Below are positions 1 to 5,374 of a stretch of 5,374 bases of DNA, in pieces. This stretch comes from Methylococcaceae bacterium (lineage in GTDB: Bacteria; Pseudomonadota; Gammaproteobacteria; Methylococcales; Methylococcaceae): the NCBI GenBank assembly GCA_028678445.1, contig JAJRDJ010000118.1, forward strand, positions 1-5,374, given 5' to 3'. The notes under the pieces are model-generated. The model did not search any database, was not told where the DNA came from, and was given only the letters and a program-made list of their open reading frames with translations. The position numbers were made by a program, and so were the translations under genes. The number at the start of each line of letters is the position of its first letter. Position 1 is the first letter of the stretch.

Positions 1-163
1 CGACGCCAGCGCCGGGATGGTAGCCAGGATAGAGGGAGGCGGTGACTTCCAGAAAGGCGCGACCGTAATCTGGCGAGAAGAGATTCGCCGAGGCGACAAC
101 GAGGATGGCCATGGCCCAGACTAGGCCAATCGTCAATGCCAGCGAGAAAATGTGACAGCGCAT
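1..163 (-). CDS. Small membrane protein, N-terminal part (runs off the left edge)
   Basis: The frame opens at an ATG at 163 and stays open to the window edge, giving 54 residues of an incomplete protein. A strong Shine-Dalgarno (AGGAGG, minus strand, at 173-168) lies four bases before the ATG and supports this start. Residues 4-27 form one hydrophobic helix after a short N-terminus (MRCHIF). Beyond it comes a segment containing FLEVTASLYPGYHPG. The pattern of one helix followed by a Ser-Leu-Tyr-Pro-Gly-Tyr motif resembles, from memory, a family of roughly 70-residue two-helix membrane proteins that databases sometimes label bacteriophage holin. The label is weak, there is no phage context here, and no function is assigned. 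It lies on the same strand as, and 111 bases downstream of, the small lipoprotein gene, and may have its own promoter or be a late operon member. I am fairly sure it is a gene and unsure what it does. Confidence 0.7.
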   Translation of the reverse strand, partial: MRCHIFSLALTIGLVWAMAILVVASANLFSPDYGRAFLEVTASLYPGYHPGAGV

Positions 164-213
164 GATGCCTCCTGGGTTGAGAATCAATCGATAACAACTG
201 GTGCGTTCGTTGT

Positions 214-233
214 GCTGACCCTGCGCAGTCAGC
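214..233. repeat. Inverted repeat upstream of the small membrane protein gene
   Basis: GCTGAC at 214-219 and GTCAGC at 228-233 are perfect reverse complements around an 8-base spacer. A weaker pair, ACAAC (194-198) and GTTGT (209-213), lies immediately beside it. Neither orientation has a T-run after the stem, so it is not a typical intrinsic terminator. It lies about 50-70 bases upstream of the ATG at 163 and could be an operator or a transcript hairpin. A six-base arm can also occur by chance. Confidence 0.3.
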
Positions 234-260
234 GGGTGGCCTTAAGAGTCATTTGCATTG

Positions 261-280
261 CCCCGATTAGGCCATCAGGG
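261..280 (-). terminator. Possible weak terminator hairpin over the lipoprotein stop codon
   Basis: On the minus strand CCCTGAT (280-274) can pair with ATCGGGG (267-261) around a six-base loop, a seven-pair stem with one G-U pair. The arm includes the stop codon of the small lipoprotein gene. No T-tract follows (the next bases are CAATGCAAATGAC), so intrinsic termination would be poor; it may simply protect the transcript 3' end or be chance. Confidence 0.3.
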
Positions 281-697
281 CAACAGGTCGTCCACTACTT
301 TGGACGCCTCTTCGCAGGCGGGCACGGCGTCGACCAAATCCATTTTCAGCTTCAAGCCGACATTCTCGCCCGAAAGACTTTTCGAAACGACTTCATTGAG
401 TGGCTCGCAGGCGGTATCCATGTTCTTTTCCGCCGCGGTGAACTGGCGGGCCTCCGTGACGCTCAGCTCGGTGCGATCCTCGGCGGATTCAATCAGTTCG
501 CTCATGACCTGATTGTGGTAGCGGAAGACATGTTCGACATATTGCTCGAACTCCTCCCGCGTCATGACGATTTCCTCGCCCGTGCTCTTGTGGGTAGTGA
601 TGGTCGAGCAACCAGCCAATACCCAGACCCCTAGCCATGCTATCCATAATGCTTTGGATTTAGCCGCTCGATTCGTATGATGATGCGGTTTGCTCAT
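275..697 (-). CDS. Unrecognised small lipoprotein (140 aa), third gene of the aas-lplT cluster
   Basis: I do not recognise the family. The chosen ATG at 697 begins a positively charged and histidine-rich n-region (SKPHHHTNRAAKSK), then a hydrophobic run (ALWIAWLGVWV) ending in the lipobox LAGC with Cys30, followed by Ser. This is a clear lipoprotein signal, and the Ser at +2 favours outer-membrane sorting. The mature part, about 111 residues, is acidic and looks mostly helical, with a TREEFEQYVEHVFRYHNQ segment near residues 46-63. Two further cysteines (C97, C128), both followed by Glu and in similar contexts (TACEP, PACEE), could form a disulfide in the periplasm. Start choice is uncertain: an in-frame ATG at 709 and a GTG at 757, four bases past the lplT stop, are alternatives. 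None has a good ribosome site, but the 697 start gives the most normal signal peptide. It lies 64 bases after lplT on the same strand with no clear terminator between, so co-transcription is likely. A role in lysophospholipid handling is only suggested by position. Confidence 0.85.
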   Translation of the reverse strand: MSKPHHHTNRAAKSKALWIAWLGVWVLAGCSTITTHKSTGEEIVMTREEFEQYVEHVFRYHNQVMSELIESAEDRTELSVTEARQFTAAEKNMDTACEPLNEVVSKSLSGENVGLKLKMDLVDAVPACEEASKVVDDLLP

Positions 698-761
698 GTG
701 CTCAATCATACAGCGAGGGATGAAGTCATTGCACCCTTCAGTGCGGCTGTGTGGCACGGAT

Positions 762-1928
762 CTAGCGGGCGGGGAGTTTGGGTAGCCGCAGGGTCACCAT
801 GATCGTCATGATCCAGACCAGACCGCCCAGGACCAGGATCGTCAGGACCGAACCCATACCTTGGGCGGCAGCAACAGAATAGAGGCCCATGCTCAGCAGG
901 ATGGCGCTGTTCTGGAAGAAATTCTGTACCGCCACTGCGCTCCCGCTACCGATAGTGCCATGGCCGATAGCCTGGATGGCGGCATTGAGCGGAACGACAA
1001 AAATGCCGCCGCAGACGCCGATTACCAGCAGCACAAGCCGGGCGGTTGCGGTGTCATGCACGGTTGCCAGGACCAGGAACATCGTCCCCAGGAGGTAGGC
1101 CGAGAAGCGGGTGCGACGAACCCGGTCCAGCGGGATCAGCCGGGGTACCAGCGCAGCACCGATGACAATGCCTATGGCCATGAAGAAGGTGAGGTCGGCG
1201 ATGTCGGAAGCGGTTTTGGATTTCAGCACCTCCGGCGCCCAAGCCACCAGCACCACCCGGAGGGTCGCGGCGCAGGCCCAGAAGAGGCTGAGTGCGAGCA
1301 GAATCAACCGGGCCCGTTGCGAGCCGAGCAGTGCTTTCATCCATTCGAGCAGATTGCCCCAGGCGGATTGGACCCCCGGCTCGGCCAAGCGGGCGACACA
1401 CTGTGGCAACAGGAATGTGGCGGCGGCGGACACCAGATAAATCATCAAGACGGTGATCAGCGCGACGGGGATGGACTGGTCCGCCAGCCGCGCGCCGCCC
1501 ACGGTTCCCAGGAGGATCGCGGCGATCGTGGCGCCTTCTACCCAACCGTTGGCGCGCACCAGATTATCGGTGTGGGTCAGCTCAGGGATGATGCCGTATT
1601 TGGCGGGACCATAGGTTGCCGCGCCGACGCCGATCAGGGCATAGCCCAGCAAGGGTTCAACGCCGAGGAAGATGGCCACGGCGCCGAGGGATTTTACCAG
1701 ATTGGCCGCGAGCAGGACCCGGGGTTTCGGGTGGCGGTCCGCCAGCGCACCGACCCAGGGCGTCAGGGTGACGTAAGCCACCAGAAACGCGCTTTGCAGG
1801 GCCGGGATGTACCAGGCGCCGCGCCCACCGGTTTGCAGGCTCATCGCGATGACGGTAAACAGGATGGCGTTGTCGCCAAACGCGGACAGGAACTGCGCCC
1901 CGACCAGGGTATTGAGGCCCCGGTTCAT
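762..1928 (-). CDS. lplT: Lysophospholipid transporter LplT (MFS)
   Basis: This 388-residue protein is an inner-membrane major facilitator that moves lysophospholipids (lyso-PE and relatives) to the inner leaflet for re-acylation by Aas. It matches remembered E. coli LplT (about 397 aa) along its length. Diagnostic segments are AQFLSAFGDNAILF in helix 1 (11-24), GVGAATYGPAKYGIIPELT (100-118), ANGWVEGATIAAILLGTVGG (126-145), and VVPLNAAIQA with SAVAVQNFFQNSA (311-342). The MFS motif A is visible as VGALADRHPKPR (59-70). Asp19 in FGDN corresponds to the helix-1 Asp30 that I recall as important in E. coli LplT. Hydrophobic stretches fit about 12 helices, with no truncation. The ATG overlaps the aas stop by four bases (ATGA). 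The Shine-Dalgarno is weak (AAGG about ten bases upstream), so translation probably depends on coupling to aas. The E. coli genes have the same aas-then-lplT order, as I recall it. Confidence 0.96.
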   Translation of the reverse strand: MNRGLNTLVGAQFLSAFGDNAILFTVIAMSLQTGGRGAWYIPALQSAFLVAYVTLTPWVGALADRHPKPRVLLAANLVKSLGAVAIFLGVEPLLGYALIGVGAATYGPAKYGIIPELTHTDNLVRANGWVEGATIAAILLGTVGGARLADQSIPVALITVLMIYLVSAAATFLLPQCVARLAEPGVQSAWGNLLEWMKALLGSQRARLILLALSLFWACAATLRVVLVAWAPEVLKSKTASDIADLTFFMAIGIVIGAALVPRLIPLDRVRRTRFSAYLLGTMFLVLATVHDTATARLVLLVIGVCGGIFVVPLNAAIQAIGHGTIGSGSAVAVQNFFQNSAILLSMGLYSVAAAQGMGSVLTILVLGGLVWIMTIMVTLRLPKLPAR

Positions 1929-4081
1929 TCGCCGAGGGCCTTGCGGATCAGTCCGGTCAGGGCGGGATAGTCGACCTTGCCGGAACCCAGCAGCGGCAGT
2001 TCCTTGGTAAATAGAATTTCCCGGGGCGCATGGAATTCACTGTAGCCCTGCTCCTGGGCAGCGCGGGAAAATTCCGCCCGCTGCGCCTTTCGATGTTGCG
2101 TCACCAGCAAAATTTTCTCTCCCTTGCGTTCATCCTGCAGAGCCACCGCGGCGTGGAGTTGGCCCGGCCAGAGTTTGGCGGCTATTTCCTCGACAGCGGT
2201 CAGTGAGACCATTTCCCCGCCGATCTTGGCGAAGCGCTTCACGCGCCCGCAGATGGTGACATAGCCCTCGCCGTCGACCCTGACGATATCGCCGGTGTCG
2301 TACCACCCGGGGCCGAAGCGGGAGGCCGGTGGTTCCAGATGGCCAGGCCGTTGCGGCCTGAGGTAGCCGAGCATCACGTTCGGACCCGCTACATGCAGGC
2401 GGCCGCCTTCGGTGACGCCGGGTACGGTTTCAAGCTGCCAGTCGATGCCCGGCATGAAGCGCCCCACAGTCCCTTCGCGGTAGAACATTGGCGTATTCGC
2501 GGCCAGGATCGGCGAGGTTTCGGTCGCGCCATAGCCTTCCAGCACCCGGAGGCCGAACTTGTCCACCCACAGCCGGCGCGTGTCGTCCTGGAGCTTTTCC
2601 GCCCCGGCAAACACATAGCGCACACTGTAAAAATCATAGGGGTGGGCATGCTTGGCGTAACCAGCGAGGAAGGTATTGGTGCCGAACAGAATGCTGGCGT
2701 TGATGTCATAGGCAATCTCGGGAATGATCCGATAGTGCAGCGGCGAAGGGTAAAGGAACGTCCGCATGCCGTAAAGCAAGGGCAGAAGGGTGCCCGCCGT
2801 CAGGCCAAAGGCGTGGAACATCGGCAGGGCATTGAGAATGGTGTCCTGGGCGTTGAGATCGAGTCGGGCGGCCAGTTGCTCGCGATTGGCCAGCAGGTTG
2901 CCGTGTGACAGCACCACGCCCTTGGGTTCACCCTCCGATCCCGAAGTGAAGAGAATCACGGCGGGGTCGTTGACCCGCGCGCGATCCCGGTCCCGATACC
3001 AGAGCGGGGCGGTCAGCGAACCCAGAAAGGCCCGCAGCTTGTCGGCGCGGGTAATCGATTCAACGAGATCCTCAAGAAACACCACGCGGTGCTCATTCGC
3101 CAGCGCCTCGACCGTCGCTTCCAGCTTGGCGTTGACCACGAAGCGGCGGGCTGTCAGGAAGGTCTTGATCTCCGCCGTGCGGCAGGCGGAGGCGAGGCTT
3201 CTGAGACCGGCGCCGAAATTCATCATGGCCGGCACCCGGCCGTGAAGTTGCAACCCCAGGAGCGCGGCCACCGTGGCATTGATGTTGGGTAGCAGCAAAC
3301 CGATATGCTCGCCCGGTGCGCTGAGATCAGCCAGTTTCTGGCCGAGCGCCAGGGTCTGCGCAATCAGGCCGTTGTAGCTGATAGGCTTGCGGCGAACATC
3401 CTCCAGCAGCGTGTGACCACCGCCGTGAATCCGCCGGGCGTCCAGGAGCGCGGCGAACAGTGTCTGCTGGTGATTGCCGGTCTCGAACATCATGTCGCTC
3501 ATGATGTCGGTCAGCATCAGCCCCATACGATGGCGGCGGTCATGGGAATCGCCCCCGCGCGAATGCGTCAGATCACGGGGGGGCAGGATATTGAGCGTGA
3601 TCGGCGGGAACCAGCGTAGTCGCACCACGCCATGCAGCCGGGAAACCAGGGTGTACTGGGCGCCATCGATACGGATCGGCAGCACCGCAGCGCCAGATCG
3701 CTCGGCGACCAGGGCCGCGCCATCGTACACTTTCATCAGTGCCCCGGTGACCGTAATGCGGCCTTCCGGGAAAATCACCGCCTTGCGGTCCTCGCGGAGA
3801 TAATTGGTCAGCGACTTGATGGAAAGCGGCTGCAGCGGATTCATGGTGAAGACCTTGGCAAACCGCAAGCCCGGCCGGACCCACCATTTATGGGCAATCT
3901 CGGTATTGATGGCGAAGGTGACTTCGTCGGGCAGGAAGGCCCAGAGCAGCAGCGGGTCCAGGTACGAGGTATGGTTGGCGACGATCAGCACGCGATCTCC
4001 GGCCAGCCCATAATTGTCCGTGCCCATGAGCTTGACCCGGAATAATACAGTGAGTAACCAGCGAACCAGTTGTTTGACCAT
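1925..4081 (-). CDS. aas: Bifunctional 2-acylglycerophosphoethanolamine acyltransferase / acyl-ACP synthetase Aas
   Basis: At 718 residues this matches E. coli Aas (719 aa) in length and domain order. It activates free fatty acid with ATP onto ACP and transfers the acyl group to lysophospholipid, chiefly lyso-PE, at the cytoplasmic face of the inner membrane. The N-terminal PlsC-like acyltransferase domain (about 1-200) has the HX4D motif NHTSYLD (catalytic H37, D42) and the FPEGR block (104-108). The C-terminal adenylate-forming domain (about 225-718) has the P-loop-like LFTSGSEGEPKGVV (377-390), the EGYGATETSP block (515-524), WYDTGD (593-598), GRVKRFAKIGGEMVSL (612-627), and LPLLGSGK ending in the expected catalytic lysine K702. 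All key residues are intact. The start ATG at 4081 is preceded by AGGAGGT (4098-4092) with a rather long ten-base gap; no in-frame alternative start lies closer. It is the first gene of the leftward cluster and overlaps lplT by four bases. Confidence 0.97.
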   Translation of the reverse strand: MVKQLVRWLLTVLFRVKLMGTDNYGLAGDRVLIVANHTSYLDPLLLWAFLPDEVTFAINTEIAHKWWVRPGLRFAKVFTMNPLQPLSIKSLTNYLREDRKAVIFPEGRITVTGALMKVYDGAALVAERSGAAVLPIRIDGAQYTLVSRLHGVVRLRWFPPITLNILPPRDLTHSRGGDSHDRRHRMGLMLTDIMSDMMFETGNHQQTLFAALLDARRIHGGGHTLLEDVRRKPISYNGLIAQTLALGQKLADLSAPGEHIGLLLPNINATVAALLGLQLHGRVPAMMNFGAGLRSLASACRTAEIKTFLTARRFVVNAKLEATVEALANEHRVVFLEDLVESITRADKLRAFLGSLTAPLWYRDRDRARVNDPAVILFTSGSEGEPKGVVLSHGNLLANREQLAARLDLNAQDTILNALPMFHAFGLTAGTLLPLLYGMRTFLYPSPLHYRIIPEIAYDINASILFGTNTFLAGYAKHAHPYDFYSVRYVFAGAEKLQDDTRRLWVDKFGLRVLEGYGATETSPILAANTPMFYREGTVGRFMPGIDWQLETVPGVTEGGRLHVAGPNVMLGYLRPQRPGHLEPPASRFGPGWYDTGDIVRVDGEGYVTICGRVKRFAKIGGEMVSLTAVEEIAAKLWPGQLHAAVALQDERKGEKILLVTQHRKAQRAEFSRAAQEQGYSEFHAPREILFTKELPLLGSGKVDYPALTGLIRKALGE

Positions 4082-4162
4082 GGACTTGTTGACCTCCTGT
4101 TAAGTGGCATAGCTTACCAGCCTGGCTCTTTCCGTTTCGAAAATTGGAATATCCGAGAGCGC
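4082..4162. promoter_or_regulatory. Divergent aas / hydrolase intergenic region with candidate promoters
   Basis: These 81 bases must hold the signals for both outward genes unless transcription comes from further away. For aas (minus strand) a candidate is TCGAAA (4140-4135) as -35, an 18-base spacer, and TAAGCT (4116-4111) as -10 with an extended TG two bases upstream; each box has only partial consensus agreement. The aas ribosome site AGGAGGT is at 4098-4092. For the plus-strand hydrolase, TTGACC (4089-4094) is a good -35 match, but the nearest -10-like box, TAGCTT (4110-4115), is 15 bases away and weak. The two candidates overlap, so the genes might compete for polymerase. No recognised operator was found. 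The region is real; the individual boxes are tentative. Confidence 0.4.
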
Positions 4163-5131
4163 ATGATCAAACGCCTGTTTCCCCTATTCTTCTATGTAAC
4201 GCTAATGGCCTGCGCGCCGGCCATGCGGCCACCGCACCCGGAACCCAGAGGACCCAATTTGGCCCGGGCCCACTATGTGACGCAGGACGGCGCGGTCCTG
4301 CCGGTGCGTAGCTGGTGGCCGCCAGCCAGAGACTTAAAGGCACTGGTCGTGGGGCTGCACGGTTTCAACGATTACGGCCGGGCCTTTGCGCAACCCGGGG
4401 AGTATCTCAGCCAGCGCGGTATCGCGGTAATCGCTTATGATCAACGGGGTTTTGGCAATGCTCCCGGGCGCGGACTTTGGGCCGGAACGGATGCCTATGC
4501 AAATGACCTCGAACGACTCATCCGGCAGGTCCATCTCCAGTATCCCGGCGTGCCGGTTTTTGTGCTCGGGGAGAGCATGGGCGGTGCGGTGGCCATCGCC
4601 GCGCTGACCTCGCCATCCCCCCCCGAGATAGCCGGGTTGATTCTTTCCGCTCCGGCTGTGTGGTCGCGGGACATGATGCCCTGGTATCAGCGAGCCGTCC
4701 TGGCACTGGCGGCATCGACACTGCCGGATCTGGAACTCACCGGGCGTGGGCTGAAGATCCAGGCGTCGGACAATATCGAAATGCTGCGTGGGCTGGGGCG
4801 CGACCCGCTGGTCATCAAGTCGACCCGGGTCGATGCCATCGAAGGGCTAACCGATCTGATGGATATTGCCCAAGCGCGGGCCGGGCTGATCAAGGTGCCC
4901 GTATTGGTGCTCTATGGCGCGCGGGACCAGGTTATTCCCAAGCGGCCGGTCGAGAGCATGCTGAGACAATTGTCGCTCCGACCGGACACTACCAACGCGC
5001 TTTACCCTCAGGGTTACCATCTGTTGCTCAGGGATTTGCATGCCGATGTCCCGCTCCGGGATGTCGTGGCCTGGATCAATGACCGGTACATGCCCTTGCC
5101 ATCGGGTTTCGGAAAGCCGCCAGGGTCCTGA
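4163..5131 (+). CDS. Lipoprotein alpha/beta hydrolase, monoacylglycerol lipase / lysophospholipase-like
   Basis: This 322-residue protein starts at the ATG at 4163, with a modest GAGAG ribosome site at 4155-4159. The frame is open further upstream to a TTG at 4070, but that would run into aas and bury the signal peptide. MIKRLFPLFFYVTLMAC is a short, clean lipoprotein signal with Cys17 as the lipidated residue. The rest is a Hydrolase_4 (S33-like) fold: the oxyanion-hole block VVGLHGFNDYG (62-72), AYDQRGFGNAPGRG (91-104), the nucleophile elbow GESMGG with Ser138, Asp255 in LYGARDQVIP, and His286 in YPQGYHLLLRDLH. The triad is complete and the length is usual. The family includes monoacylglycerol lipases and lysophospholipase L2 (PldB), so a lipid ester substrate in the envelope is likely but not proven; it could be another esterase. 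It is divergent from aas, which fits lysolipid metabolism. The Ala at +2 does not signal inner-membrane retention, so outer-membrane placement is inferred. Confidence 0.9.
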   Translation: MIKRLFPLFFYVTLMACAPAMRPPHPEPRGPNLARAHYVTQDGAVLPVRSWWPPARDLKALVVGLHGFNDYGRAFAQPGEYLSQRGIAVIAYDQRGFGNAPGRGLWAGTDAYANDLERLIRQVHLQYPGVPVFVLGESMGGAVAIAALTSPSPPEIAGLILSAPAVWSRDMMPWYQRAVLALAASTLPDLELTGRGLKIQASDNIEMLRGLGRDPLVIKSTRVDAIEGLTDLMDIAQARAGLIKVPVLVLYGARDQVIPKRPVESMLRQLSLRPDTTNALYPQGYHLLLRDLHADVPLRDVVAWINDRYMPLPSGFGKPPGS

Positions 5132-5144
5132 ACTCCTGGCGGTT
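5115..5144 (+). terminator. Hairpin over the hydrolase stop codon, probable terminator
   Basis: CCGCCAGG (5117-5124) pairs perfectly with CCTGGCGG (5135-5142). Allowing G-U pairs, the stem extends to 11 pairs (5115-5125 with 5134-5144) around an eight-base loop that contains the start of the TGA stop. The stem is strong and GC-rich, but only TT follows before C, so termination may be partial or Rho-assisted. On the opposite strand the stem is followed by CTTTCC, so weak two-way action is possible. Confidence 0.55.
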
Positions 5145-5374
5145 CATGCTGCATTTACCGGGATGCCCGCCGACTGTGGAACACGGTGAGCTTCAACTTT
5201 TCCCGAAGAGTCGGGCAGTGCCGCGCGGTGAAAGGCGATTCATGGCCTTTGAGTCAAGATGATTGAGGATGGAGAAGAGCATTTTCGTTTCCGTCGCCGG
5301 CAAATCCCTATCCCTCGATAGAGGGTCATTTGATTGACATCGCATTCACCCGGCATGGCTTGAACCCAGAGCTC
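5145..5374. other. Right-end region without a convincing gene; small hairpins and tiny ORFs
   Basis: No gene is convincing in these 230 bases. Plus-strand frames offer 38 codons (5146-5262, begins MLHLPG) and 22 codons (5269-5337, begins MEKSIF); neither has a proper ribosome site. On the minus strand a frame is open from the right edge to a TGA at 5242-5240, with a possible ATG at 5356 giving about 38 residues that include an arginine/lysine-rich stretch (CRRRKRKC). Its stop overlaps a 16-codon ATG frame as ATGA. None resembles a family I know. Short perfect hairpins are CCCGA-AGAG-TCGGG (5202-5215) and CCCTC-GATA-GAGGG (5312-5325), and CCGACT (5170-5175) could instead pair with AGTCGG (5209-5214). 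The stretch could be an ordinary intergenic region, the end of a gene lying beyond the edge, a dispersed repeat, or a structured RNA; the sequence alone does not decide. Confidence 0.4.

Noticed and set aside
152..634. A 160-codon plus-strand frame opposite the small lipoprotein
   Set aside because: The minus-strand frame has a convincing lipoprotein signal, while this one starts at GTG without a ribosome site and overlaps the start of the left-edge gene. It is most likely a shadow.
861..1970. A 369-codon open frame on the plus strand opposite lplT
   Set aside because: It lies almost wholly antisense to a confidently identified lplT. Its translation is rich in Gly, Gln, Arg, Asp and His with no domain or membrane pattern, typical of a shadow frame in GC-rich DNA.
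2339..2908. A 189-codon plus-strand frame inside aas
   Set aside because: It is antisense to the conserved adenylation domain of Aas and shows no recognisable motif.
1925..4081. The idea that the aas/lplT gene order is unusual
   Set aside because: On reflection the E. coli genes, as I recall them, are also transcribed aas then lplT, so the arrangement is ordinary.
4070..4162. An N-terminal extension of the hydrolase from a TTG at 4070
   Set aside because: It would overlap the aas start, place 31 residues before a clean lipoprotein signal peptide, and has no better ribosome site than the ATG at 4163.
5334..5362. A promoter starting at TTGACA (5334-5339)
   Set aside because: The -35 box is a perfect match, but no acceptable -10 box appears 16-18 bases downstream before the window ends.

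Overview
The window looks like chromosomal DNA of a Gram-negative proteobacterium, most likely a gammaproteobacterium. Base composition is GC-rich (roughly 60% by eye). There are two lipoproteins with clear lipoboxes. The acyltransferase/acyl-ACP synthetase and its partner transporter closely resemble the Aas and LplT proteins of E. coli as I remember them. No genus can be named from the sequence alone, and there are no rRNA, tRNA, CRISPR or recognisable transposase genes.

Layout from left to right. Positions 1-163 (minus) hold the start of a small membrane protein that runs off the left edge. Positions 164-274 are a short intergenic stretch with two small inverted repeats. Positions 275-697 (minus) encode an unrecognised small lipoprotein. 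Positions 762-1928 (minus) encode an LplT-type lysophospholipid transporter. Positions 1925-4081 (minus) encode full-length Aas. An 81-bp divergent intergenic region (4082-4162) separates these from 4163-5131 (plus), a lipoprotein alpha/beta hydrolase with a complete Ser-Asp-His triad and a hairpin over its stop codon. The last 230 bases hold no convincing gene but contain several small hairpins and very short ORFs.

How the genes fit together. Aas and LplT form a known lysophospholipid salvage pair: LplT moves lysophospholipids such as lyso-PE across the inner membrane, and Aas re-acylates them using acyl-ACP. Here their genes overlap by four bases (ATGA), which suggests translational coupling, and the small lipoprotein gene follows on the same strand. 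The divergent hydrolase belongs to the monoacylglycerol lipase/lysophospholipase superfamily group and is predicted to be membrane-anchored in the envelope. A plausible but unproven reading is a local module for envelope phospholipid turnover, with a lipase that makes or removes lysolipids, a transporter, a re-acylating enzyme, and an uncharacterised lipoprotein. The core pair is ordinary; the two lipoproteins are the less described part.
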